NCBI GenBank assembly: GCA_014534425.1
Contig: JACVRN010000015.1
Location: 1-64,000 of the forward strand
Length of the DNA stretch: 64,000 nucleotides
Reading direction: 5' to 3'
DNA from: Pyrinomonadaceae bacterium
GTDB taxonomy: Bacteria > Acidobacteriota > Blastocatellia > Pyrinomonadales > Pyrinomonadaceae
Positions 9,508-16,382 of this stretch are shown here, piece after piece. A program made the position numbers and the translations under genes. The notes beneath the pieces are model-generated. The model was not told the DNA's origin. It searched no databases and saw only the letters and a program-made list of their open reading frames with translations. Each line of letters opens with the position of its first letter. Within the stretch, counting starts at the first letter, position 1.

Positions 9508-11089
9508 AGCTGAAAGAAAGTTTGCAGTTGAAGGCGCTCTCGAAGAGGTCGCCCTTCTGTTCGGCTGCCAGAATCTCTTTATCGCAATCCAGCCGACTCT
9601 CCAACTGCATGTGAATCATCTGGCCGCTCTTTGTGCAGCGCACCTCCCGTATGCGACAGTCGTAACTTTTATCCAGGGCATCGCTGATGCGAAGGATTGC
9701 CCCCAGGCGGCAGACCGTCTCACGATCCGCCTGATTAAGAATAGAGTACTCCGTGTGCCGCTCCTTCGGCGTTGGCCCGCGATGATAGCGCGCGATGTTT
9801 GCTATCACCAACCGCTCGGCCTCCGAGAAGCCCGTCAACTCCGAGAACTTAATCAGATAGAGCGAGTGCTTGTGATGCGACTCGTGCGCTATGTGATAGC
9901 CCACGTCATGGAGGAGCGAGGCCGCAGACAGCAGTATGCGTTCCCGCCGAGCCAGTTTATAGAGCGGGGCCAGTTGGTCGAAGATGGCTTCGGCTAGGCG
10001 CGCCACATGAAAGGCGTGCGCCTCTTCGTAACCGAAGCGGCGACCAACGGCGTGAACGCCGCGAAGTCTCTGGTCTGCTATGTCCGGCACGGGCGGTCGC
10101 GCTTCGGCCTCCAACTCTCGCAGCCTCTCTATAATCACGCCTTCACGAAGCGCCCAATCGCAAGTACGCATGACGTTGATTGCCAAGGCGTGCATAGCGC
10201 CTTCGAGTATCTGGCCGCCTGCAATGATAATCTCGGAGCGCTGATGGCTGATGCCCGGCTGGCCGCGCCGCTCTGAAAGATTCATCTCCGCCAGGCGCGC
10301 GTTGAGGCGTTCGAGTTGGTTGAGTGGAATCTCCATGCCAGCAGGTTGCGCCGCCTGCGATTTATTGTCCGCGTTTTTTAGCTGTCGCAGTCGCAGGACT
10401 TCACCCAGCGCCAGAATCGTGCCGGAAGTTCCGGTCGCGTACTGCCAGTAAGCGGGCTTCAATTCGCGTGCTGGACGCTCAAGCGCTGCGGCGACCTCGT
10501 TCCTTAGGGCGCGCAACTCTTTCGGCTTAACAGGGTCGGACGCGATGAACTCTTCGGTCAACCCCACGGCTCCCAGCTTGACCGAGAAGAGTTGCTTCGG
10601 CACGCCGTCTCTGACCAGAGAGATTTCCGTGGAGCCTCCGCCGATGTCTATGTTGATTAAGGAAGCGCCCGTGGGGACGCAGCCCTTCGAAGCCGCAAGA
10701 CCTATAAGACGCGCCTCTTCTATCGGAGAGAGCACCTCTACGCGAACACCCGTCTGCCGCTCTATCTCGTCTATGAACTCGTGGGAGTTGTCCGCTTCTC
10801 TGACGGAAGCTGTGGCGACGGCCACCACCTGTTCCGCGCCGCGCGCCTCTGCAATCGAGCGAAAGCGCTTGATGCAATCGGCTGCGCGCTCCGTGGCGGA
10901 CTTTGAGAGATGTCCCTGGCGCAGAGTGTTGTGCCCCAATCGTACAGCCTCTTTCTCGCGGGCCAGCACGGCGAACGAATCGCTGGCAGCAGCATCTACG
11001 ACCGCCAGCTTGATGGAATTAGAGCCTATGTCAATGGCAGCAAGTTTCAACCCCGTGGGCCTCCCCAGGTCAGCTTTAAAAAGCCTCAC
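9500..11089 (-). CDS. Ppx/GppA exopolyphosphatase-like phosphatase with C-terminal HD domain
   Basis: A 529-residue protein of the Ppx/GppA family. The N-terminal ASKHA ATPase-like fold shows AAIDIGSNSIKL at about 16-27 and the second phosphate loop NIDIGGGSTEISL near 145-157, both hallmarks of exopolyphosphatase and pppGpp phosphatase. The C-terminal part is an HD-type domain with HVARLAEAIFDQL and LLHDVGYHI, as in full-length GppA/Ppx proteins. It should shorten polyphosphate from the end or convert pppGpp to ppGpp; the sequence does not separate these. The only reasonable start is GTG at 11089. It precedes and overlaps the CHAD gene. A candidate promoter lies immediately upstream with almost no leader (see 11093-11120). 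Confidence 0.88.
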   Translation of the reverse strand: MRLFKADLGRPTGLKLAAIDIGSNSIKLAVVDAAASDSFAVLAREKEAVRLGHNTLRQGHLSKSATERAADCIKRFRSIAEARGAEQVVAVATASVREADNSHEFIDEIERQTGVRVEVLSPIEEARLIGLAASKGCVPTGASLINIDIGGGSTEISLVRDGVPKQLFSVKLGAVGLTEEFIASDPVKPKELRALRNEVAAALERPARELKPAYWQYATGTSGTILALGEVLRLRQLKNADNKSQAAQPAGMEIPLNQLERLNARLAEMNLSERRGQPGISHQRSEIIIAGGQILEGAMHALAINVMRTCDWALREGVIIERLRELEAEARPPVPDIADQRLRGVHAVGRRFGYEEAHAFHVARLAEAIFDQLAPLYKLARRERILLSAASLLHDVGYHIAHESHHKHSLYLIKFSELTGFSEAERLVIANIARYHRGPTPKERHTEYSILNQADRETVCRLGAILRISDALDKSYDCRIREVRCTKSGQMIHMQLESRLDCDKEILAAEQKGDLFESAFNCKLSFSYG

Positions 11090-11092
11090 GCA

Positions 11093-11120
11093 ATATTAAC
11101 ACTTACTTAATCTACTTGAA
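11093..11120 (-). promoter_or_regulatory. candidate leaderless promoter of the ppx-CHAD operon
   Basis: Read on the minus strand there is a TTCAAG hexamer (11120-11115), a 16-base spacer and TAATAT (11098-11093). The predicted transcription start would fall at or within a few bases of the GTG start at 11089, and no ribosome site precedes that codon. The -35-like hexamer occupies the same bases as the opposite promoter for sixA. The call rests on sequence match alone and the region is AT-rich, so chance is a fair alternative. Confidence 0.35.
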
Positions 11121-11144
11121 GCGTACTAAATCGGCGGGTATAAG
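11116..11144 (+). promoter_or_regulatory. candidate leaderless promoter of sixA
   Basis: TTGAAG at 11116-11121, a 17-base spacer and TATAAG at 11139-11144 give a good sigma-70-type match. A start seven bases past the -10 would be at about 11151, two bases before the sixA ATG at 11153, so the transcript would have essentially no leader. No Shine-Dalgarno sequence is present between the -10 and the ATG, which fits leaderless translation. Confidence 0.5.
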
Positions 11145-11152
11145 ATAAGACG

Positions 11153-11647
11153 ATGAAGACGCTGCTACTTTTAAGACACGCCAAGTCCAGTTGGAAAGAG
11201 CCCGAGTTGAGGGATTTCGACCGCCCTTTGAATAAGCGCGGCGAGAAGGCAGCCCCGCTCATGGGGAAATTTATGAAGGAGCGCAAGCTCAAGCCGGATT
11301 TGATTATCAGTTCGCCCGCCGTGAGGGCAAGACGGACGGCGGCGCTCGTGGTCGAGCGCGCAGAGCTTCAGGCAGAGTTGCGCTATGACGAGCGCATATA
11401 TGAAGCGGACGTGGAAGCGCTGCTCAAAGTCGTCTCGCAGATTGACGACGGGGCGGAAACGGTTCTGCTGGTCGGTCACAACCCAGGATTTCAGGAGCTA
11501 CTAAAATTTCTGACGGGCGAAGAGCATGAGTTTCCCACGGCTGCGCTCGCGCTCATCTCTCTCAAGCTGGATAAATGGAGCGGCGTTCAGCAGAACACGG
11601 GGCGCTTAAAATGGCTCGTCACTCCAAAGAGCCTTGAGAAAGAGTAA
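11153..11647 (+). CDS. sixA: SixA-type phosphohistidine phosphatase
   Basis: A 164-residue protein of the histidine phosphatase superfamily. The catalytic RHAKSSW motif stands right at the N-terminus (residues 8-14), as in SixA, and the second catalytic histidine lies in LVGHNPGF at about 105-112. SixA removes phosphate from phosphohistidine on proteins such as HPt domains and PTS-type carriers. It is the first gene of a plus-strand run with the Nudix gene that starts 18 bases after its stop, opposite the ppx-CHAD operon. SixA genes are commonly found beside CHAD, Ppx and PPK genes, and that is the arrangement here. Confidence 0.9.
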   Translation: MKTLLLLRHAKSSWKEPELRDFDRPLNKRGEKAAPLMGKFMKERKLKPDLIISSPAVRARRTAALVVERAELQAELRYDERIYEADVEALLKVVSQIDDGAETVLLVGHNPGFQELLKFLTGEEHEFPTAALALISLKLDKWSGVQQNTGRLKWLVTPKSLEKE

Positions 11648-11665
11648 CTTTCATCTACGGCGCGC

Positions 11666-12097
11666 ATGAAACTCAGGCCCGCGTGGTTCTATAATCAATC
11701 CGGCGTCATCCCGTATAGGTTGACGAATGAGGTGTTGGAGATAATGCTCATCACCTCAAGCCGTCGCGCGCGTTGGATTATCCCTAAGGGCATAGTCGAT
11801 GCGGGCAGCACGCCGGAAGAGTCCGCGCTTAAAGAAGCGTACGAAGAGGCTGGCATCAAGGGCGAGGCGTTCACACAGGAGCTTGGCGAGTATGAGTACG
11901 AGAAATGGGGCGGCGTCTGTAAGGTTAAGGTCTACCTGATGCGTGTCGAGAGCGTGCTTGAGCGCTGGCCCGAAAGCGGCGCGCGTGATAGACGCTGGAT
12001 GACGGTCGAAGAGGCCGCTTCGATGGTCAAAGAGGCGAAGCTCAAAGAGCTAATCCTTTCAGTTCCCCATAGCCTCGCACGGCTTAAATTGTTATGA
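11666..12097 (+). CDS. Nudix hydrolase, DIPP-like
   Basis: A compact 143-residue Nudix protein. The Nudix box runs from PKGIVDAGS to KEAYEEAGI: the catalytic E-x-x-E-E core is kept, with lysine in place of the usual arginine and serine where the first glutamate of G-x5-E normally sits. The preceding IIPKG and the short domain resemble the diphosphoinositol-polyphosphate/ApnA phosphohydrolase group, some eukaryotic members of which also cut polyphosphate. It follows sixA by 18 bases and precedes the two lysine-rich genes. The substrate is not determined; a phosphate-anhydride compound such as a dinucleoside polyphosphate is the best guess. Confidence 0.85.
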   Translation: MKLRPAWFYNQSGVIPYRLTNEVLEIMLITSSRRARWIIPKGIVDAGSTPEESALKEAYEEAGIKGEAFTQELGEYEYEKWGGVCKVKVYLMRVESVLERWPESGARDRRWMTVEEAASMVKEAKLKELILSVPHSLARLKLL

Positions 12098-12132
12098 TTG
12101 ACGGCCAATCAAAGAAAGGCGTCCCGTAAGTT

Positions 12133-12390
12133 ATGACTATCATCAAGCGTAAAACAAAAAAGAAGATTACGAAGCAAATCAAGAAGCTTGTGAAAAAGCA
12201 CGGGCCAGAGATTGCCACGGGATTGGTCTCCAGCATCGTAGCCGGAATTGCCGCCGCCGCAACCGCCCCGCCGGATACGGACGACGCTGGGAAACCTAAG
12301 AAGAAAAAGAAGACGGAAGCGAAAGCGAAGGCTAAATCGGCCAAGAAGGCTGAGAGCCGGAAGTCCAAGTCTCAGACGAGCGAGGCGTGA
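12133..12390 (+). CDS. small lysine/alanine-rich protein
   Basis: An 85-residue protein that I do not recognise as a named family. The N-terminal 25 residues are strongly basic (KRKTKKKITKQIKKLVKK), a short hydrophobic, alanine-rich helix follows at about 33-50 (GLVSSIVAGIAAAAT), and the rest is a Lys/Ala/Ser tail like those of histone H1-like or AlgP-like proteins. Such tails bind polyanions such as DNA or polyphosphate. Its TGA overlaps a possible GTG of the next gene, and a real start lies 18 bases on, so the two are probably one operon. Position next to PPK makes polyphosphate binding an attractive but unproven idea. Composition alone suggests it is a real gene, as ribosome-site evidence is weak. 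Confidence 0.6.
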   Translation: MTIIKRKTKKKITKQIKKLVKKHGPEIATGLVSSIVAGIAAAATAPPDTDDAGKPKKKKKTEAKAKAKSAKKAESRKSKSQTSEA

Positions 12391-12407
12391 GCCGCGAAGG
12401 AGCAAGG

Positions 12408-12986
12408 ATGGCGGAAGCTGTAAAAAGGAGCGCGGCCCGCGCCGCTCTGGCTGAAGAGCAGTCGGGCGCGACCACGAAAGACTCTCTCCAGCGTCAGATG
12501 GAAGAGGCGCGAGAATCAATCTCGCAGACCGTGACGGACATAAAGGACACGGTCGTAGAGCAGTACAACTCCGTCAAAGAGACGGTCGCAGACACGCTCG
12601 ACTGGCGCGAGCAGTTCCGCAATCACCCTCTAGTCTGGTGCTTCGGCGCGCTCTCAGTCGGCTACGTCCTAGGCAACAGCGTGATTAACGCCTTCACAGA
12701 TGCCAAGGGCGAAGACAAACTGCTCTCGCAACTGGCAGCGCTCGGCGACCGCTTCACGGACGAGCTATCCAAACAGGGCATGAGCATCCTAGCGCCCGCG
12801 CTCACCGGAACCGTCCTGGTTCCAGTCCTGGCAAGCAAGATAAGCGAATTAACCGGCGTAGACCTCTCCGAATTGACGAATCAATTGATGGCGTCAAACG
12901 GCGATTCCAGAAAACCGAAATCCAAGCGCAAGAAAACGAAGGCGGGCGCGAAAAAGCAGGGCAAGAAAAAGAAGAAGAAGGTCTAG
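12408..12986 (+). CDS. membrane-anchored protein with lysine-rich tail
   Basis: A protein of 192 residues. The ATG at 12408 is chosen over an in-frame GTG at 12387 because AGGAG stands five bases before it. The N-terminal third is an amphipathic helical region of the kind seen in DUF883/DUF3618-like (YqjD/ElaB-related) proteins (ESISQTVTDIKDTVVEQYNS). One clear hydrophobic segment follows (HPLVWCFGALSVGYVLGN, about 70-90) and a second weaker one near 125-145. The C-terminus ends in a tract dominated by lysine (KKQGKKKKKKV). The family assignment is tentative. It ends ten bases from the convergent ppk gene. A tail that could bind polyphosphate or DNA at the membrane is an inference. Confidence 0.65.
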   Translation: MAEAVKRSAARAALAEEQSGATTKDSLQRQMEEARESISQTVTDIKDTVVEQYNSVKETVADTLDWREQFRNHPLVWCFGALSVGYVLGNSVINAFTDAKGEDKLLSQLAALGDRFTDELSKQGMSILAPALTGTVLVPVLASKISELTGVDLSELTNQLMASNGDSRKPKSKRKKTKAGAKKQGKKKKKKV

Positions 12987-12995
12987 GACTTTACT

Positions 12996-15143
12996 TCATT
13001 CATAGACGTTGACGCGTCCTATGAAATGCATCTGGCTGTCTAGCGTCTCTTCGCCTTTGGCGGGGCGGACGCGCTCGTAGGTGCCGTCGGGCATCAGCCG
13101 CCGCGCCTTGACGTTGTCGCGCAGGTAGACCTCAAGTATCTCTTCTTTCAGGTACCTCTTAATATTTTCATCTTTGATGGGCGTGACGACCTCCACGCGG
13201 CGGTTGAGGTTGCGCTGCATCCAGTCGGCAGAGCCTATGTAGGCTTCGTCCTCGCCGTCGTTGGCGAAATAGAAGATGCGGCTGTGCTCCAGGAATCGCC
13301 CGACTATGCTGATGACTTGAATGTTGTCGGAGATGCCGTGCACGCCCGGCCTCAGCATACAGATGCCGCGCACAATCAGGTCAACCTTCACTCCTGCGCG
13401 CGAGGCTTCGTAGAGCGCGCGAATGATTTCCGTATCCGTGAGGCTGTTAATCTTTGCGATGATGCGAGCCTCTCTTCCGTGGCGCGCGTGCTTTGTCTCG
13501 CGTTTGATGAGCGCCATCATGCGTTCTCTCAGGTGCAGAGGCGCGACCATTAATTGACGATACTTGTCCTGCCACGAATAGCCCGTGAGGAAATTGAAGA
13601 GGTCTGTCGCGTCGGCCCCGATTTCCGGGTCTGCCGTGAAGAGGCCAAGGTCTGTGTAGATGCGAGAGGTCGTAGGATTGTAGTTGCCCGTGGCGACGTG
13701 GACGTAGCGGCGCAGGTGCTTTCCTTCGCGGCGCACTACGAGCGCCACCTTGCAATGCGTCTTTAAGCCCATGAGGCCGTAAACTACATGCACGCCCGCG
13801 CGCTCCAACTGCCTGGCCCAGACGATGTTGTTCTCTTCATCAAAGCGCGCCTTTAGTTCCACCAGCGCAGTGACCTGCTTGCCGCGCTCAGAAGCTTCCA
13901 TCAGCGCACGCACGATGGGCGATTGCTGGCCCGTTCGATAGAGACATATCTTTATAGCCAGCACGTCTGCGTCCATGGCCGCCGCGTTGATGAAATCCGT
14001 GACGGCTGTAAAGGAAGTGTAAGGATGATGAAGCAGCACGTCCTGCTGTTTGATGGCGTCGAAGATTGTACGGCGCTGCTGCAAGATTGCCGGCACTGCG
14101 GGTTGAAAAGGCTTGTCCTTCAATTCGGGCCGATCCATCTGGTACAGCGTCATCAGGTCTGGTATGTCCAGAGGCCCTTCAATCTCGTACACGTCGTCTT
14201 CTGCAAGCTCAAGCGAGTTCATCAGGTACTTCACCATCTTCGAAGACATCTTCGAAGATACTTCAAGACGAACGGCCATGCCGAAGCGCCTGCGCCTGAG
14301 ATGCTGCTCCATAGTCCGCAGCAAATCTCCCGCCTCGTCTTCCCTAAGCTCTATGTCCGCGTCGCGCGTCACGCGGAAGAGATGGCTCTTGCCCGTACGC
14401 ATTCCCGGAAACAGGTGCGAGAGGTTGACGGAGATTAAGCTGCCCAGGTAGGTGAAGCACGAGCCTGAATCGCCAACGGGAACAAGCGGCGAGACCGTGG
14501 GCGGAACTTTGATGCGCGCGAATCTTGGCTCCGCAGTCAGGAGCGGGGACGGCGCAGGCTCGCTTCCTTCTGTCGCTTTGACCGTCAGCCCAAGATTGAG
14601 ACTGAGGTTTGAGATATAAGGGAAGGGATGGCCCGGGTCTACGGCCTGCGGCGTAAGGATTGGAAAAACATTTTCTATAAAATACTTGTTGGCCTCGCGC
14701 TGCTCCTTCTCATTCAATTCGCTGTAGGGAAGTATGGTGATGCCTTCGGCCTTGAGTCGCGGCAGCACCTCTTCGCGCATGCATCGCATCTGTTCCTTAA
14801 CCATAGGATGCAGGCGCTGGCTTATCTCCCTGAGTTGCTCTGCGGGCGTCATCCCGTCCGGCGAAGGCCCCACGACTTCCTCTTCCAATTCTTCCATCAA
14901 CCCCGAAATGCGAATCATGAAGTACTCGTCCAGGTTGGTCGAGAAGATTGAGAGGAATTTGAGCCGCTCCAGTAAAGGCTGAGACGGGTCGAGCGCCTCT
15001 TCCAACACACGCCGGTTGAACTCCAACCAGCTTAGCTCTCGATTAAAGAGGAACTTCTTGTTATGCAGAATCGTCTGGGGCAAAGTGATTTTTGATTCTT
15101 TGCCCTCAGCTTCCGCCTGAATCTGTTTGCTTGTGCTTGCCAT
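12996..15143 (-). CDS. ppk1: polyphosphate kinase 1 (first copy)
   Basis: A full-length PPK1 of 715 residues. It keeps the N-terminal domain start NRELSWLEFNRRVLEEA, the phosphate-tunnel segment HHPYTSF, the autophosphorylated-histidine motif HVATGNYNPTTSR and the second catalytic histidine in FLEHSRIFYF. PPK1 reversibly transfers the gamma phosphate of ATP to a growing polyphosphate chain. The ATG at 15143 lacks an obvious ribosome site. It is convergent with the lysine-tail gene, and its start lies about 290 bases from the second Nudix gene on the other strand. A second PPK1 gene follows on the plus strand at 16383; in the first 70 aligned residues the two are clearly similar but differ at roughly a third of positions. 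Confidence 0.96.
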   Translation of the reverse strand: MASTSKQIQAEAEGKESKITLPQTILHNKKFLFNRELSWLEFNRRVLEEALDPSQPLLERLKFLSIFSTNLDEYFMIRISGLMEELEEEVVGPSPDGMTPAEQLREISQRLHPMVKEQMRCMREEVLPRLKAEGITILPYSELNEKEQREANKYFIENVFPILTPQAVDPGHPFPYISNLSLNLGLTVKATEGSEPAPSPLLTAEPRFARIKVPPTVSPLVPVGDSGSCFTYLGSLISVNLSHLFPGMRTGKSHLFRVTRDADIELREDEAGDLLRTMEQHLRRRRFGMAVRLEVSSKMSSKMVKYLMNSLELAEDDVYEIEGPLDIPDLMTLYQMDRPELKDKPFQPAVPAILQQRRTIFDAIKQQDVLLHHPYTSFTAVTDFINAAAMDADVLAIKICLYRTGQQSPIVRALMEASERGKQVTALVELKARFDEENNIVWARQLERAGVHVVYGLMGLKTHCKVALVVRREGKHLRRYVHVATGNYNPTTSRIYTDLGLFTADPEIGADATDLFNFLTGYSWQDKYRQLMVAPLHLRERMMALIKRETKHARHGREARIIAKINSLTDTEIIRALYEASRAGVKVDLIVRGICMLRPGVHGISDNIQVISIVGRFLEHSRIFYFANDGEDEAYIGSADWMQRNLNRRVEVVTPIKDENIKRYLKEEILEVYLRDNVKARRLMPDGTYERVRPAKGEETLDSQMHFIGRVNVYE

Positions 15144-15360
15144 CGCCCGTCGGTCGCTGCCCTTTTATAAAGGCAGATTCTTCTACTTAAAGATAGCACG
15201 TCAGATATTGAGTAGAGAAGAAAGAGATAAATACGGTGGTAGGTCAATTGTGCCTCTGTGGTGAATATCTATCTTCCTTGTTTGGGCTGATAAGCGGGCG
15301 CAAATGATTCATGTTATATTAAGGTGTGCCTGGATAAAGTGTCGGGGTAAGGGTTCATGT

Positions 15361-15385
15361 GATTCGCCTTTGAGGCGTGCGAATC
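15361..15385. repeat. small inverted repeat upstream of the second Nudix gene
   Basis: GATTCGC and GCGAATC form 7-base arms, and an alternative inner pairing CGCCT/AGGCG is nested within the same 25 bases. It lies in the 293-base spacer between ppk1 and the Nudix gene, about 50 bases before the Nudix start. The rest of that spacer holds no convincing gene. It could be an operator or a leader hairpin; nothing further supports either. Confidence 0.35.
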
Positions 15386-15436
15386 CGAAGCCAAGGAGTA
15401 TAAGGAAGATACTGTATATTAATCGCGGAGATTTAA

Positions 15437-16279
15437 ATGAGTATCAAAAAATCTGCCATTATCCCTTATCGTACTGGCAGGAAGGGGCTGGAAATCTTGC
15501 TCGTCACAAAATCCACCAGCGACGAGTGGGTCATCCCTAAAGGAAAAATCGAAGCGCCTCTGAAGCCTTTAATCTCGGCGGCGAAGGAGGCGTTTGAGGA
15601 AGCTGGAGTCCTGGGCCGCCCTCACCCCATACGCGTCGGCAGCTTCAGCGATAATTCATCCGACGAGCCGATTCCGACTTTCCTTCTCGAAGTTGAAGTG
15701 GAGATTGACGAGAAGGATTGGCTGGAGAAGAACAAGCGGGAAAGGCTCTGGATTAATGCGGACGACTGCGCGGAGTACATCAAGGCGGACGACCTTCTGG
15801 CTGTGGTCAAAAGAGGCGTCAAGTGCCTGCGCTCCGACGGCGCGTATTTCAAGCGGGCTGTGAAGACCTACAGCGAAGAGCATCACTTGGAAATCGCTGA
15901 GATAGATGAAGACCACGCCGAGCTTATATTTATAATCCCTACGGATAGGAAGAAGCGGCTTTACCTTGCGCGCTATGATTCGACGGTAGAATTTTCGCTC
16001 CCTGGCTTTACCATCTTCAATTCCGAAGATGAAATCCCCGACGCCTTCTCTACGAACCTGCTCCAGCGCAACGCGAAAAAGAAGATTGGCTTCTGGTGCA
16101 TAGATAAGATAAAGGGCAAGTTTGTATATTCATTCATGCATAATGCGGAGTTGAAGCTCCTGGACGGCCAGCACTTCTTCAGCATCGTCTCCGGCCTTAT
16201 AGCCGAATCCGAGGCGATTGAAGAACTGATGGAAGAGATGTCCAAGAAGCAAATGGAGCGAAAGAAGCTAAGGTATTAA
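15437..16279 (+). CDS. Nudix hydrolase with extra C-terminal domain
   Basis: A 280-residue protein. The first 140 residues are a DIPP-like Nudix domain with VIPKGKIEAP and KEAFEEAGV; the E-x-x-E-E catalytic core is present, while the first glutamate of G-x5-E is replaced. The remaining 140 residues (from about EEHHLEIAEIDE) form a second domain that I do not recognise, rich in beta-type sequence and ending in a charged helix. A GGAG six bases upstream supports the ATG at 15437. It lies between the two divergent PPK1 genes, so a role with polyphosphate, dinucleoside polyphosphates or inositol-type pyrophosphates is plausible by context. Confidence 0.82.
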   Translation: MSIKKSAIIPYRTGRKGLEILLVTKSTSDEWVIPKGKIEAPLKPLISAAKEAFEEAGVLGRPHPIRVGSFSDNSSDEPIPTFLLEVEVEIDEKDWLEKNKRERLWINADDCAEYIKADDLLAVVKRGVKCLRSDGAYFKRAVKTYSEEHHLEIAEIDEDHAELIFIIPTDRKKRLYLARYDSTVEFSLPGFTIFNSEDEIPDAFSTNLLQRNAKKKIGFWCIDKIKGKFVYSFMHNAELKLLDGQHFFSIVSGLIAESEAIEELMEEMSKKQMERKKLRY

Positions 16280-16382
16280 CGCTCAGGTGAATCGCTAATC
16301 AGTCTCCCCGGCTTATTAATAAGTTTCGCCACATTCTATTTCTCTGTCAGGCCACGAAGGGTAAGGCGAAGTAAAATTAGAG

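Noticed and set aside
15304-15540. A 78-codon plus-strand frame upstream of and overlapping the second Nudix gene
   Set aside because: It overlaps the Nudix start in another frame, has no ribosome site and an uninformative product.
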